Below are positions 47,579 through 59,729 of a DNA stretch of 64,000 nucleotides, in pieces. The notes under the pieces are model-generated. The model did not search any database. It saw only the letters and a list, made by a program, of their open reading frames with translations, and had not been told where the DNA came from. Origin of the DNA: Coprinellus micaceus (lineage: Eukaryota; Basidiomycota; Agaricomycetes; Agaricales; Psathyrellaceae); contig OX596338.1 of assembly GCA_951394405.1 (NCBI GenBank), positions 2,666,001-2,730,000 on the forward strand, written 5' to 3'. The translations under genes and the position numbers were made by a program. Position 1 is the stretch's first letter; every line of letters starts with the position of its first letter.

Positions 47579-50082
47579 ATGCCAACCGCAATGAAGCAAG
47601 CAGGTAGTACCGTCGCCACTGTGTTGCAGATTGCAGGGTCAGCATCGGGCGTGCCGTATCTTGGAGCAGCGGGAGAGATACTCGGTCATATCATCGCCGC
47701 CTGCGACAGTGTAACTGTTAACAAGGTGCGCACTTGTGTCTTTTCTATTGTAAACGCAACAAGCGAACTCATATCGCGTGCGCGGGATGATGGCCTCCTT
47801 CCCTGAACAGAAGAAAGCCAAGGCTATCAAGGATAAATGTACACAACTGCAAGTGCTCCTCGCTGAAGAGCAATCGAAGGTCGATGGCACAGACTCGTCG
47901 GAGCACATTAGCGAGGCGATCGCGTGAGCTTCTTCACCTTCGATACCGCTTGCTAGGACCCTGTCTCTAATACCGTAGGTGGGTCTCCCAGGGCTCTGGA
48001 TGCCATCCGCCATCGCATGTCCCGAGTCGCCCGGGCGAAGAGTTGGGAATTATGTACGCGCGGTGACGTCCGGAAAGTGCAGCATAGGGTTGACATGCCA
48101 TTCGCGCTCCACAGGGAAGAGCGGCAGCTTGGACGCCACACTCGAAAAGTGCAAACAGGATCTTGACTTGACGCAAGGAAAACTCAACGTAAGAGTTCCC
48201 ATGTCGTCTCGCGATCTCCCGTCACTCATAGTTCTCGTGATAATGCGCTGCAGCTCAAGTAAGTCGCATCCCCCACTCCCACTTCCGTTCACGCTGTCCA
48301 GGCGTCAAACCTTCCCGCAAATGCATCACGAAGCTCGCTTACCGACTGACTGCCGACAATACATAGGACGCAGCTGACTCTTGTCGCGGGTCAACAGCAG
48401 CTGCGCAACAAGGCCGACAGCATAGAGGAGGCCATTCTCGAACTGCGAGATTCCTTTCGGGCAGTAGCTAACTCCGGATGGGTATCCACCGAGATCGAGG
48501 CATCGCTGAGGACAGTAGAGAACGACACGAATACGGGGTTTATCCAAATGATGCAAGTGGGACAGCAGGCGCGTTTCATTTCCTCATCCTTGCTGGGCTT
48601 TTATATCCACGTTGGGGGAGCGTTGCTTATTTCAGGGCTAGGGATTGCGCGGGTTGAGGCTCTCAATGGGGCCGGTGATTACCCACGAAATATGCGACTC
48701 TCCTGTTTCGTCGCCAGGCCCGTCTCGCGGAGGGTCAAAGGACGCACACGAACTGCAGAAACTGGAGGACAACTTGGAAGATTCGCTGTACAAATTCCAT
48801 GTCAAAACCGGGACGCTCCCTGCGATCAAGGTCCTAAACGAGGAGACCGTCAAGGTGGGAGACCTACCGATAGCCGGTGGTGTCTACAGCGACATCTGGC
48901 CCGGGACGTGGTTAGGTCACAAGAAAGTGGGTGCCGAGTCCAGCGGACTCCGTTCCTCGCGTTTTTGGAAGGTACTGAGATTTACGATGCAGGTAGCTTT
49001 GAAAGCCTTACGAAACACGAAGGCTGATGACCCCAAAGCCCAGGCGGTGAGTCGATGGATCGTATCGTTAGTCCGGGAACCTGCGACTCAAGCGATCGAT
49101 CTTCTTCAGCGCTTCGAACGCGAGGTCACGATGTGGTCTGAGCTCAGTCACGAGCACATCCTGCCGCTCCTCGGGATTGTGACAGGGATTGGGAAGCATA
49201 TACACATGGTGAGCTATTTCTTTTCATCATCGGGAGATGTTCTAAGGCTACCCATGTTAGGTGTCACCCTGGCAGGAGAACGGAAACATCCTAGCGTGCG
49301 TGTTCACCCTCATCATTCATCCCGCAGGAGCTATTTTGACCTGACGCGAATCAATCTACCCCTAGCTACGTGGAGAGCCACAAACACACCAATCGGCTTG
49401 GCCTGATCAAAGGAGCGGCGGCTGGTCTCCAGTACCTGCATGAAAAAAAGATCGTTCACGGTAATGGTACGTACGATCCTGCAACGAAACTGCTGTAGTG
49501 CATCGAGGCTGACTTGAACGTGTCCTTCTTCCAGTCAAATGTGTATGTGGTTCCTGGCGCTCTCCTTAAACAGATCAGTTCTTGCTGACCCGGGAAGCGA
49601 ACAGACCAACATCCTGGTGACGGATAAGGTGAGGCGTCCGCGTTTCCGTTTCGTGACCTGCGACTCACCACGGGATTCTGGAACACTAGGGCGAGGCATG
49701 TATATCCGATTTTGGGATGTCCAAACTAGTGGAAGAAGTCACGGCTACGAGCGCTTCTGCCACTTTAACTCAACAGGACGGGAGTACCAGATGGCTGGCT
49801 CCCGAGCTAATAATGGGAGAGATATCGAGCCCAACGTTTACGACTGATACGTACTCGTTTGGGATGACAGTTCTAGAACTTGTCACCGGGAAGCACCCGT
49901 ACGCAGAGAAGAGGAACTACCTCCAGGTGATACAGCTCATAGGGAAAGGGCAGGTGCCGCAGCGGCCAGAGGAGATCAGGGACGATAGGGTATGGCAGTT
50001 CCTGTTGAAATGCTGGCAGCATGAGGCGAAGCTGCGGCCTTCAATGGCAGAAGCGAACGCTGAATTGGAAATATTACTATGA
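47579..50082 (+). CDS. Predicted four-helix-bundle plus pseudokinase protein, MLKL-like layout
   Basis: Fourteen exons sum to 1590 nt, 529 aa. They include a 5-nt exon (48254-48258) and an 8-nt exon (49535-49542). Residues 1-200 are helical: VPYLGAAGEILGHIIAACDS, KAKAIKDKCTQLQVLLAEEQ, AIRHRMSRVARAKSWELWKS and KCKQDLDLTQGKLNLKTQLT. This recalls the MLKL-type N-terminal four-helix bundle and HeLo-like domains that permeabilise membranes. A linker leads to a TKL-type kinase fold with VALK (Lys296), RFEREVTMWSELSHEHILPL, and SDFG (Asp406), ending with RWLAPELIMGE and KCWQHEAKLRPS. The catalytic loop reads IVHGNVKCTNILV: the catalytic Asp of HRD is Asn388, and the glycine loop (AGGVYSDIW) is poor. 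So it is probably a pseudokinase. The helical-domain assignment is inference and the weakest part. Confidence 0.78.
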
Positions 50083-50120
50083 CATTGTACGGTTAATAAA
50101 GGGTCGGACATTCGAGCGCA

Positions 50121-50160
50121 TGGCGGTGGTGGTGGTGGTGGTGGTGATGATGATGGTGGT
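50121..50160 (+). repeat. Short GGT/GAT microsatellite
   Basis: A 40-bp run of TGG/GGT triplets with three GAT units, just after the pseudokinase stop and before the terminal exon of the small zinc-cluster gene on the other strand. It lies outside the coding models and is probably noncoding; it may vary in length between strains. Confidence 0.85.
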
Positions 50161-50290
50161 ACACGTAAGAAAGCAGGTCAACATAACATGGGGTGGTGGT
50201 GGACATGGATAGCGAAAGAGAGAAAGAAAAAAAGAAAGTACTATGAGGTCAAGGTATCAACGCGCCAAAGGAACCGACGCTCGATATCGT

Positions 50291-51007
50291 TCAATGGCCG
50301 TGCGGAGACAAGACATCATTGGGGCCGGGCTTCTGAGGCACGGCGTTTGAGTAGACGGGGTACGGGAGCTGAGCCCTCTGCATGATGTACGGCGCGGAAT
50401 GATAGATGGAGGGCTGGTAGTAGCCCTGGTTCTGGTAGTCCGCGACGTCCTGGTGGGTGGGCATCGGAGCGAGGTAGTACTGGGCCTGAGGATAAAGGGC
50501 TGCAGCAGGCTCCTGGGCACGTTCTGGTGTCGGATACGCAGGGTACCAGCCGGGGTATGATGCCATGGGTACTGTATACTGGGGCATTTGGGGTGGGGTG
50601 GCACTGTTCGACACCTGGGGTGGTCCCGTCTGTGCTTCGGCGTTGTTTGCTGCGCGATCTCAAGGATTCAGGTTAGAGCAGGTGGGGAGAAAGAGACAGG
50701 GCTTACCCTTTCCATCGCGCTTCTTGTATGGTCCTCTCTTGACCCCCTTCTTGCGCTCCTTGCGCTGGGAATCGACGCACTCATCGCCGATGCCGTACTT
50801 GACACAGCGCAGGCACGGCCTGGCGTCGTCGCACTTCTTGCAAGCGCGCTGGCAGTTGGTGCATGCGTTCTTGACCTGGCGGCGTTTTGCCCGGACGGTG
50901 GGGTTGGCAAAGTCCTTGGAGGAGTAGGAGTATATGTTCATGGGGGGCGACTCGCTGGCGGTGAGGGGGTAGACGCGGGACGGGGGGTCGTCGAGGGCAG
51001 TGGGCAT
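50291..51007 (-). CDS. Small Zn2Cys6 DNA-binding protein
   Basis: Two exons (51007-50707, 50649-50291) sum to 660 nt, 219 aa. The zinc cluster is complete: CTNCQRACKKCDDARPCLRC, continuing VKYGIGDEC, spacing C-x2-C-x6-C-x5-C-x2-C-x7-C, followed by the basic stretch QRKERKKGVKRGPYKKRDGK. The remainder is Pro/Tyr/Gln-rich and has no fungal-specific middle domain, so it is a short regulator rather than a full-length one. I start at 51007 (MPTALDDPPS); an upstream frame to 51235 exists but looks untranslated. The protein is about a quarter of usual length for zinc-cluster factors. Related short proteins occur widely in basidiomycetes, with little function assigned. Divergent from the DYRK gene (456 bp). 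Confidence 0.85.
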
Positions 51008-51463
51008 GGTGGCGAGGAGAGTAGAGAGAGACAACCCTTGCACGAGGCTCAGCAATATAAACTCATTCACCCACACACGCACACACAATCCTCCCGCAGT
51101 TCGGGATTCCCTAAATTGCCAGTCTATCGCGGGGTTGCCGCTTTCATTCCACCCGTCGTCGTCGAGGTCGCTGGCCAAATCGAGCTCAATGCGCCCCCCA
51201 CGCGGTGACCTGTGCGTGCGAACATACTTCTGCATGTGCGATCTCTGCTGTAGCTGGTGCTAAATACTGTATTCCATGGACGTGGACAGGGACTAGACTC
51301 TGGCTACAAGACAAGGCCCCACTCCACGCCAAGTGCCAGAGAGGACCATCTACATGCTGGAGTAGGGAGTAGCCACCGGAACAAACAAGCCCCAACAGCG
51401 AGCAGGCCCTCATCAGCACCTGGTCGTCCTTTTCTTCTCCCCACCACTGTCCCGGCGACGTAT

Positions 51464-54400
51464 ATGTCCGCGCCGCCCTCTCCCCGCATCGGTCACCCAA
51501 GCCACCACCTCCCCAGAAAAGATCGTCCAGCGGCCCTCGACCTCCCCCAAGACAGCGAAAGGCTCGCCGTGTCTGACGGGGAGATTCAACATTACCGACG
51601 TCGCAATGTCCAGCTAGATCCACCCCTCGCGATGCCTCAACACGTCCGTCCTGACCCCCCGCGTCCACCCGCAGCGCGCCCTCTGACCCCCAATTTGTCA
51701 CAGGTCAATATCAGCGTCTCCCTCGTAGAGGCCAGCACCGAGCCCTCCCGCGAAGAAGAGCCCTCTCGTTCGGCCTCCGCATCCTCGTCCCTGGATCCCT
51801 ACTACTTTGGCATCGGCTCTCCATCCGAATCGCCAACCCACCACATGCACCACGGGATCCACCACCTCAGCGTCACACCAGACAGCCATCCATTCCTTAC
51901 CGAACCACCACAAACACCCGCTCGCAACCCGGCTTCGATCGACAGGCGCGGCTTGGTCGGCGTTGGCGAGCTCACCACTCCACGCTGGTCCAAGGCCGAC
52001 ACTCCCTACTACGAGGTTTCTGTTGAGGAGGCAGAGAACTACCAGACCCACCTGCGCGACGCAGAGGAGAGGCCAGATCAGCCAGATAGCCCCTGGACGA
52101 TAGAAGCTATAGATGGGGAGGGCTCAGACCGCGAAGACGAGGTATGATCCTTTTTTTCCGGCGTCCCCTGTATTTCTTCTGACGCGCCTCCTAGTCCATT
52201 GCATTGGAACCGCCGCCACGCACGCTTCGGACGCGCCGGTCTCTTGCAGACGAAAGCGGCGGAGAAGAGATACTGTACCCCCGTTCTGCCCAGCCCCCTC
52301 CCCTGCCTGAGCGGCCCTCTGCCAGCGAAGATCTGACAAAGTCAACGCGTGCCATTCCGCCATCCGACTCCGCCATCAACTCACCGCCTAGTTCCTTCTC
52401 CACCGCGCGCAGAGCGAGGAAGAGGACCTCGGACGAGTTTGAGCTCGATCAAACTGGAACCCTCGTTTCCAAACGCGTCTCGTCATCAGCAATCAAGGAC
52501 AAGACGAAGGATGATCTCGGTTCGTCCACCAGGAAACATCGTAGCCTCAATATGGGCACCTCTTCGAGCACCTCTCCCCGCGAACCGAGAACCAGGCGGC
52601 GCGAGAGCGTTGGCTTGGGCATCATTTCCCCGACCTCGAAAACATCGGCTGGGAAGCATTCGCGTCAATCGTCAACTGGCTCCGGCGGTGTGCAAGTTGA
52701 TTCGCCTGCTGGTCGACGTGTTCATACAACCGACTTTTCCCACCTACCACCCTCACCGTCCTCTTCATCGATTCAGCAAATTTTACGCCAAAGCACTGCC
52801 CATCCTTCTCCCGTGAGTGCGCAGAAGGAAAACCCTTCTGGCCAGGCGTCCGCCAATGTGGCACATTCCTTGCTTCGTGGAACGCAGGAGGGGTGGTCTG
52901 GACTCGATGATGAAGCTACTGCAGAGGCACTGCGGAAACTAGACGGCCTCAGCGGGAAAACAGCTCGATCAAGAGCCAGCTTGGCGAGCTTGGGACGCGC
53001 CTCAAATTCCAGCCGCCCAACCACACCATCTGGGAAGAGCGGGCAATGGGAAGGCGTGGGCAGCGCGTCTGATTCTGGCAAGTCCAAGCGCAGTAGCACA
53101 TATCTTCGTGGCAGCAAGGAGGCATCAGGGAATACGTCGATTATGGCTTCCGAAACCTCATTCGATTCCTCGTTCATCAGCAGCGACGACCACGGTTCAT
53201 ATCCCGAAAAGACGCCCAAGAAACAATCCAGGCTTAGCTTTACCCCCAAGCGCGGTTCGACTTCTTCCACAACCTATGCCAGCACTCCCACAACAAGTTC
53301 CCGCGAATCTGCTACGACTAACGCGACGTCAATCTCTACGACTTCGGGTCGACAATCCACCGGGAAAGCCAGGCGCAACAGCGCGGGCAGCGATATATCC
53401 AACGGTCATTCCAGCGATCCAACTCTCCTCAAGGACCGAGCCGCTCATCTGGCCACGAATGGAGATGTTTTCGAAGATGCAGATGTTCCACCTGTCCCGC
53501 CTCTTCCCAAAGATCTCTCTTCTTATCGCTCACCACCCACGACTTCCACAAGCCATGTCTTCCCTACTCTGCCCGGTGTCGACGAACCGGAACCCCGATC
53601 GAGCCACGACGCCAAGGTATCCCTCGACGTGCCCAGTATCAAAAGCCCGCCTTCGACGCATTCATTCTCCACTCATTCTCATTCTGACTCTGTTGCTACT
53701 CACACCTCTGTCGAGCCTCCCCCGGTCGTTTTGAAGACCCCCTCTAAGAAGTGGAGCTTTTCAAGCGCTCTCAATCTCAAGCTTTCGTCCTCTCCTTCCA
53801 CTTCCAGTCAGAAATCTTCAGGGTTCCCTCTCAGTCCTCGCTCTGTTTCATTTGGTCATGGTCTCCGCAAATCTTCGTCCAAGGACAAGCAGAATTCAGC
53901 TTCGTCGTCTGGCACTCCCTGGTCTCCCCAGCCAGACGCTATGACATCCGCCAACTCTCTCGCCTCGATATCTTCTGTTGGATCGGCCCACAACCAGCAC
54001 TCATCGAAGCATCATGACAAGCATCTGTTTAGCGATCGCCCTGACACTGGATCCAGCACCACGACGTCCGGCCTTTCTGCCAACCCCACCGGCGCTTTGA
54101 GTCCTACTACTTCTGTGAAGCGTGGGCAGTCCAAGCGCCTTACGCCATCGTCTATTCCGTTCTTTAGGAGATCCTCGTCTCAGTCTATGCAGCCTCCTCC
54201 GTCTTCCAGCGGGAGCGGGCCATCACCACCTCCGCCACCACCTCACCATCATCGATCCCACAGAACGGTGACCCCCAACAACGACACTTCGACCTCTGTC
54301 TCGACCCCCGCCTCCTCTAACCGGAAATCCTCTGTCCTCAGTCTTGGTCTTCCGTCCTTGCTCAAGTCTAGCTCAAGGCGTAGTCTCCATGCCGATTCCA

Positions 54401-57400
54401 AAGAAGCTTCGAAAGAGCTGCAAAAGGCAAAGGAGGCAGCACGGGAGAGTGAGAAAGAGAAAGCCAAGTCGGAGAAGGAGAAGTCAAAGAAGGATGACAA
54501 AGACCGCAGCGAGAGTCGCATTTCAGTGCTCATGGGAAGGAAACGAGGAAAGGTACGTCGATCACCGACATTGCTACACGAGTTTCTCTTTGATGACCTT
54601 TTCACCTTAGACCTTGTCGTCGACGGACCCGCGGAAGCCCAAGTCCCCCGTTCTACCCCCTATGCAGATGTCCGCTATCGAACCCGTTACCGCGCAACGG
54701 GTCGCGAAGCTCAAGTCGGCTGGGTCGTCGTCGTCGGCTAGCAGCAGGGCGTCGACATCTTCCTCGCGCCTTACCTCGCACACGGTCAGCTCAATGCAGA
54801 AGCAGTCGGACAGCTCTCTTCGAAGTCGTCATCAACTGCCCACCATTGCGGGATCGCCATCGGTTGGAACCAACGGCACAAACAGCGCGGCAACTTTGAA
54901 AGAGAGGGATCATCACCAGTCAGCTCTCCTGAACTCTGTTTCTGGATTGACAAAGGAGACGCCGACAAAGATTCCCCGGATTTCGAGTCGAACCTCGGCT
55001 GCAGGGACTCCACCCTTGGGCAAGTCGACTTCTACGTTGCCGGGCAGCCGAAGAACGAGCATGAATGCTGCGGCTGTAGGGTCGGTCAACCCATCGCCTA
55101 TTTCGATGAACGAGTTTGGAGTCATGGCCAGCGACGACGGCGCGACTCCAAAGGTCTCGAATACCTCACGGCAGGTTCGGGGCTCGCCGTCGTCTGTGTC
55201 TCGAGCTCCACGACAATCCTCCACTGCTACTGCCACGACCAATGCCATACCTCGCAAGAGTACGCGCGACTCGGTTTCGTTTATGGGCCTGCGGAAGACG
55301 TCGACCGGTTCAACGAGCAACTCTACTTCCAACCCTGCGTCGTCGGGAGAGCAGCAGCAGTCGAGTATCGCGCAACGGTTCTCGGCACTCTCACCCTCGA
55401 GGGGGCTGAAGCTGTTAGGTCCCAAGTCGAGTGCAAGAACGTCGACTGCCGGGTCCTCTCAGAACAGCCGTCAGGCTATGGGCTCTCCCTCTTCGAGTCG
55501 CCAATCTCTGTCGACGCCCTCACCTGTACCAAGCAGCGTCGACGAAGATGAGCTTCAAGGTGACGAGGAGATGATGCAATACATTCGCCGTCAACAGGCG
55601 AAGAAGCTTGCTGCTGGTGCTACGCAAGACGAGTTGGACGAGCTTCTGAAGTTCCCCGAACCCATCCCACCCAAGGCATCGACGTCGCCCAACGGTAAAG
55701 TAACCTCCACTTCCATCGATCCGTGTTATCTAACTCTTCCTTTCATCAGCTATTCTGAAGAGCTCTCAAGCTCAATCTCTGTCCGAGTATGAGCGCAAGG
55801 AAATCTTGGATTATCCTTCCGTGTACTGCACCGGATCTCAGAGCTGGAAGAAGCGAGCAACGCCCGATAACCCCACGAACAACTTTGGATACGACGACGA
55901 GCGGGGCGACTACCAAGTCGTCGTGGGTGACCATCTAGCATACCGCTACGAGGTCGTCGGCAACCTGGGGAAGGGCTCTTTCGGTCAAGTCTTGAATTGT
56001 CGGGATCATTGCACTGGGGAGTCTGTCGCGGTCAAGATCATTCGAAACAAGAAGCGATTCCATCATCAAGCTTTGGTCGAGATAAAGATCCTGGATAACT
56101 TGAGGAAATGGGTGAGTTCCGAGTTGTTTTGGTTTATGTTATCTAGAGGTTAACCCTGGTTCAAGGACTCGGAGGAGAAGCACCACGTCGCGAAAATGAT
56201 TGAGCACTTTTACTTCCGGAATCATCTTTGCATCGCTATGGAACTCTTGAGCATTAATCTCTATGAGTTGATCAAGGCCAACGGCTTCGTGGGCTTTACG
56301 ACCAACCTCATTCGGAGGTTCACTTCGCAAATGCTGTTGTCGCTCTCGTTGATGAGGCACCATCGCATCGTCCATTGTGATCTGAAGCCCGAGGTGTGTA
56401 TAAATTTCCTGCTGGTTGGGATATAATTCATTGACACTCTCCACAGAATGTCCTGCTTAGGCACCCAGCAAAAAGCGCCATCAAGGTCATCGACTTTGGA
56501 AGCAGCTGCTTCGAGCATGAGAAGAGTAAGTACTCTGGCATATACTCGACTACGGTCCTCGAGACTGACCATTCCTTCCCAGTCTATACCTACATCCAAA
56601 GTCGATTCTACCGTTCTCCTGAAGTCATCCTTGGGATGAACTACCACATGGCCATCGATATGTGGAGTTTGGGGTGCATCCTCGCGGAACTGTACACCGG
56701 CTTCCCCATCTTCCCTGGCGAGAATGAGCAAGAGCAACTGTCGTGCATCATGGAGGTCTTGGGAGTCCCTGACAAGGATTATATCAATCGCAGTTCCCGC
56801 AAAAAGCTCTTCTTTGGTACGTGAAGATATACATTGCTTTTCGTCCCACTGCTAATGATGGCTTTTTTTTCAGATACCAACGGCGCCCCTCGAACGGTCA
56901 TCAACTCCAAGGGTCGTCGCCGTCGACCTGGTTCCAAGACCCTAGCTCAAGTCCTCCGGTGCCAGGATGAAGAGTTCATCGACTTCATCGCCAAGTGCCT
57001 GACTTGGGAGCCCGAGCGTCGCATGAAGCCCCAGGCCGCGATGCGCCATCCCTTCATCACTGCCGGCAAGCGAAACAGGGTGCCTACTTCGAAGGGCTCG
57101 TCCTTGTCTTCAAGCATGTCTGGGTCGAGAAGCAAGAACGTCACGGAGACCCCGAAGAAGTCCATGATCGGTGCCCCTGCCCCTCTTTCTGCACGAACTC
57201 CCCGTTCGGCCGCAAATGGCACCCAAGGCACCCCTGGATCGGGTTCCCATGGTTCAGTTACCTCTTCACGATCGTACCGCTCTTATCATTCGCAAACTCT
57301 TGGTGCTCTGGGATCTGGCCGCGGTGTGAACGGGTATTCAACAGTGAGTATCCCTGCACTCCAGTTCCCTGACTCCATCCTGACCATACCCCTCCAGTCT

Positions 57401-57415
57401 GGGTCAGCTAAATGA
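51464..57415 (+). CDS. DYRK-family protein kinase (Pom1/Dyrk2 type) with long N-terminal region
   Basis: Dual-specificity kinase that autophosphorylates a Tyr in its activation loop; fission yeast Pom1 of this family marks cell tips and size. I start at 51464 ([11 protein letters not shown]). The N-terminal region of about 1,400 residues is Ser/Thr/Pro-rich and shows no other fold. The kinase is preceded by the DYRK homology box with [17 protein letters not shown] and [10 protein letters not shown]. Then come [42 protein letters not shown] (catalytic loop), [10 protein letters not shown] (Mg-binding) and the loop [16 protein letters not shown] with the expected YxY, followed by [15 protein letters not shown]. 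The tail is Ser-rich. Introns split the kinase (about 56111, 56393, 56525, 56820). Last exon is TSGSAK and the stop at 57413-57415. Confidence 0.93.
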
Positions 57416-58198
57416 GCATCATCCCCCCACCGCTTTTTATTGCTCTTTCTTCCCTTCTTCGTGTTCTACCTCTTTAACGTTTATCGTCCATTTGGTATAC
57501 GCTCTACGCTTTTATTAATTTTCAGGGGGCATTGCTGCTGTATTTCATCTTGCTATCGCACTTCTCAACTATACGACGACTCTTTGCATTAGTACAACAT
57601 TCAACCTTTGCAGATATAATTTCGCACATCTTCGGAACCAACACCGTTTTGTCCTCGGCTACGCTATCACGAATATTCACGTTTCATGTATGGGCTTGCT
57701 CTTGTGCGGCAAGCGTCTTCGAGTTGCCTTTGCTAGACCGCCAGGATGTCGGGTTCAAATAGTATCCCCCATTTACTTTCGAAACTTCTCGAGTGTGCCA
57801 ACCTCTTTTGGAATAGCCACCTCTTCAACAATCCGGCTCCTTGCCAATGACGTAGAGTCCAAGTCGAAGTAGTGTGGCTGGTCAGGGTCGTTGGGCGCTT
57901 AAATTTCCACCAAAGACAGGCGGTTTCGGGAAATCCTTGAAGATTTACTTCCGGAACCCCTCATTATCGACTTGAGAGTCCAGTCACTGCCAGGCTCCCT
58001 GGCGGAACGAACGAGGTTGCCCATGACGGGAGGCGGAAGAGACGGAAGGCTCAAACGAGTGGTGGAAAACTTGGTGTAGTGTTTGTCCTCTGTTCGCACA
58101 CCTAGGCCTTTTAGGTCTTTGCCATACCGGTGCTCTACCTTTCGTTTCCCAAAAACTTATTTCGCTCACTACAATGATTATTGAATGCACCTTGACAA
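57416..58198. other. Convergent 3' flanks of the DYRK and PDK-type genes
   Basis: About 780 bp between two convergent genes. It likely contains both 3' UTRs. I see no recognisable gene in it. Confidence 0.5.
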
Positions 58199-59634
58199 CT
58201 ATATATTTGAATCCCCTGCTTCGTCCAAACATCTTAGCTTGACGAACACATCCGAGCCTGAAGAAAGGGTCAACGAGGTACGAGATGGAACTAGCTTGAA
58301 TTCTTACCCCATCCTTCAAGCGACTTCAGCTCTAACGAGCCTCCAAAGTACCTAGAGGATCGTGGTTAGATGATGCTCTTTCGGAAATTGCGAGCCTTAC
58401 TTGGCATAGAGCGCGCTCATTGGGAGACCGTATCCCAACCCCGCAATGGTCCCTTTGCCCGTCCTCAGCGTCCTTCCAGTCACAACGCCAAGGAACGGCT
58501 CATCCGCGCTATCATCGTCATCTCCCCAGCTCCTCTGCTTACTCCTGGAATCCTCGCCTTTAGCAGTGGTAAATGCATAGGAGAAGATCCTTTCCATATT
58601 CGCCGGGCTCACTCCACCACCCTGGTCCCGTATCCGGATCGAGAAGAACTTCTGCCCACCAGATCCCGTTGCTGAAGGAGGCGAGAGGGTGATGAGTACG
58701 TCTGGAATGGGAGTTCCGCCTCCACGGGGGTCGTGTTGCTCGACGGTCGCACGGAAGGCGTTCTTGAGGAGCTCAGTGAGGATGTATTCCATGTGGACAG
58801 GGATGTACCTACATGAACACAACCCAGTGTTAGTCCCTCTCCCACTCAACTCCGTTCCAGATGTGGTCTCACTCACGCAAAGGTAGCATCTGCATGCCCG
58901 TCCATCACAATCCTTGGTGCATTCCCCAGCGTCGACTGGCAGAGGTCCGACACGAACCTCCCGCACATATCTATCATCCTCCTTGCCGAGAGGTTGGTGT
59001 CGACTACGCCCTCAGCACGGCCATCTGGAGGTGGGTTGTGGAGTGCATGCGTGAGTGCAATGTGCTGCTCCGCTATGAGGCGGACGGAGATCCGGTTGCG
59101 GATGGCACCGTCTAGGAAGGCATTGATGTCTTCGGGAAGCATGTATCGTGAAGACTCCTGGAACCTAGGGGAATCTAAGTGCTCTGGTGCAAGCAAAACG
59201 TGATATAGTACTCACCCCTTAGCCATGGTAGGTATGTCATGTGCATGGCGTTGAACAATATCGTTTAGCATCCTCGCAAAGGCATCGTTCTCCTCCAAGT
59301 TCCGGACGGGTGGGTGGGTTGCGAGATGGTAGAAGCTCTCCTGGAACGCATTCGTCGTCTTCGCGATGTACGGGTTCGTTCCAACGATGTACGGCAGGGT
59401 CCCGAGGAACTGCACACGCGTCGCCAGTCGACGGGGCAGCTCATACAAGACATAGGAAACGGATGCAAGGACCGAGTCTGGTGTCACCGGGCGACCGAAC
59501 GATAGCAATTGGGACAAATTCAAGGGCTTGGGAGTAGTCGACTCATACTTGGACAGCAATTCCGTGAACTGTGCCGACGAGGAACGGGGAATGGCGCGGG
59601 TGTGGTAGAGTCTCGAGGAGGCGGCTCGCAACAT
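58199..59634 (-). CDS. Mitochondrial pyruvate/branched-chain dehydrogenase kinase (PDK/BCKDK family)
   Basis: Inactivates a mitochondrial 2-oxo acid dehydrogenase by phosphorylating its E1 subunit. The ATG at 59634 starts MLRAASSRLYHTRAIPRSSS, an Arg/Ser-rich leader without acidic residues, typical of a matrix presequence. The N-terminal four-helix region follows (FTELLSKYES, TPKPLNLSQLLSFGRP and VSYVLYELPRRLATRVQFL), then LIAEQHIALTHALH and VDTNLSARRMIDMCGRFVSD. The GHKL ATP-binding domain has the N box YILTELLKNAFRATVEQ, G1 IRIRDQGGGVSPANMERIFS, and the G2 region IAGLGYGLPMSALYAK, ending with YFGGSLELKSLEGWGSDVFV. The last intron splits GWG. Which of the two families (PDK or BCKDK) it is cannot be settled by eye. 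Same strand as RPT1, 95 bp downstream of its stop. Confidence 0.92.
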
Positions 59635-59729
59635 GCGGGCTTCTAATTATCCAAACGGAACCCACGATGATGGTACTCATTATGCGGGAATAATATAGTA
59701 TAAAGGCTACGAAATACACATAAACACAC

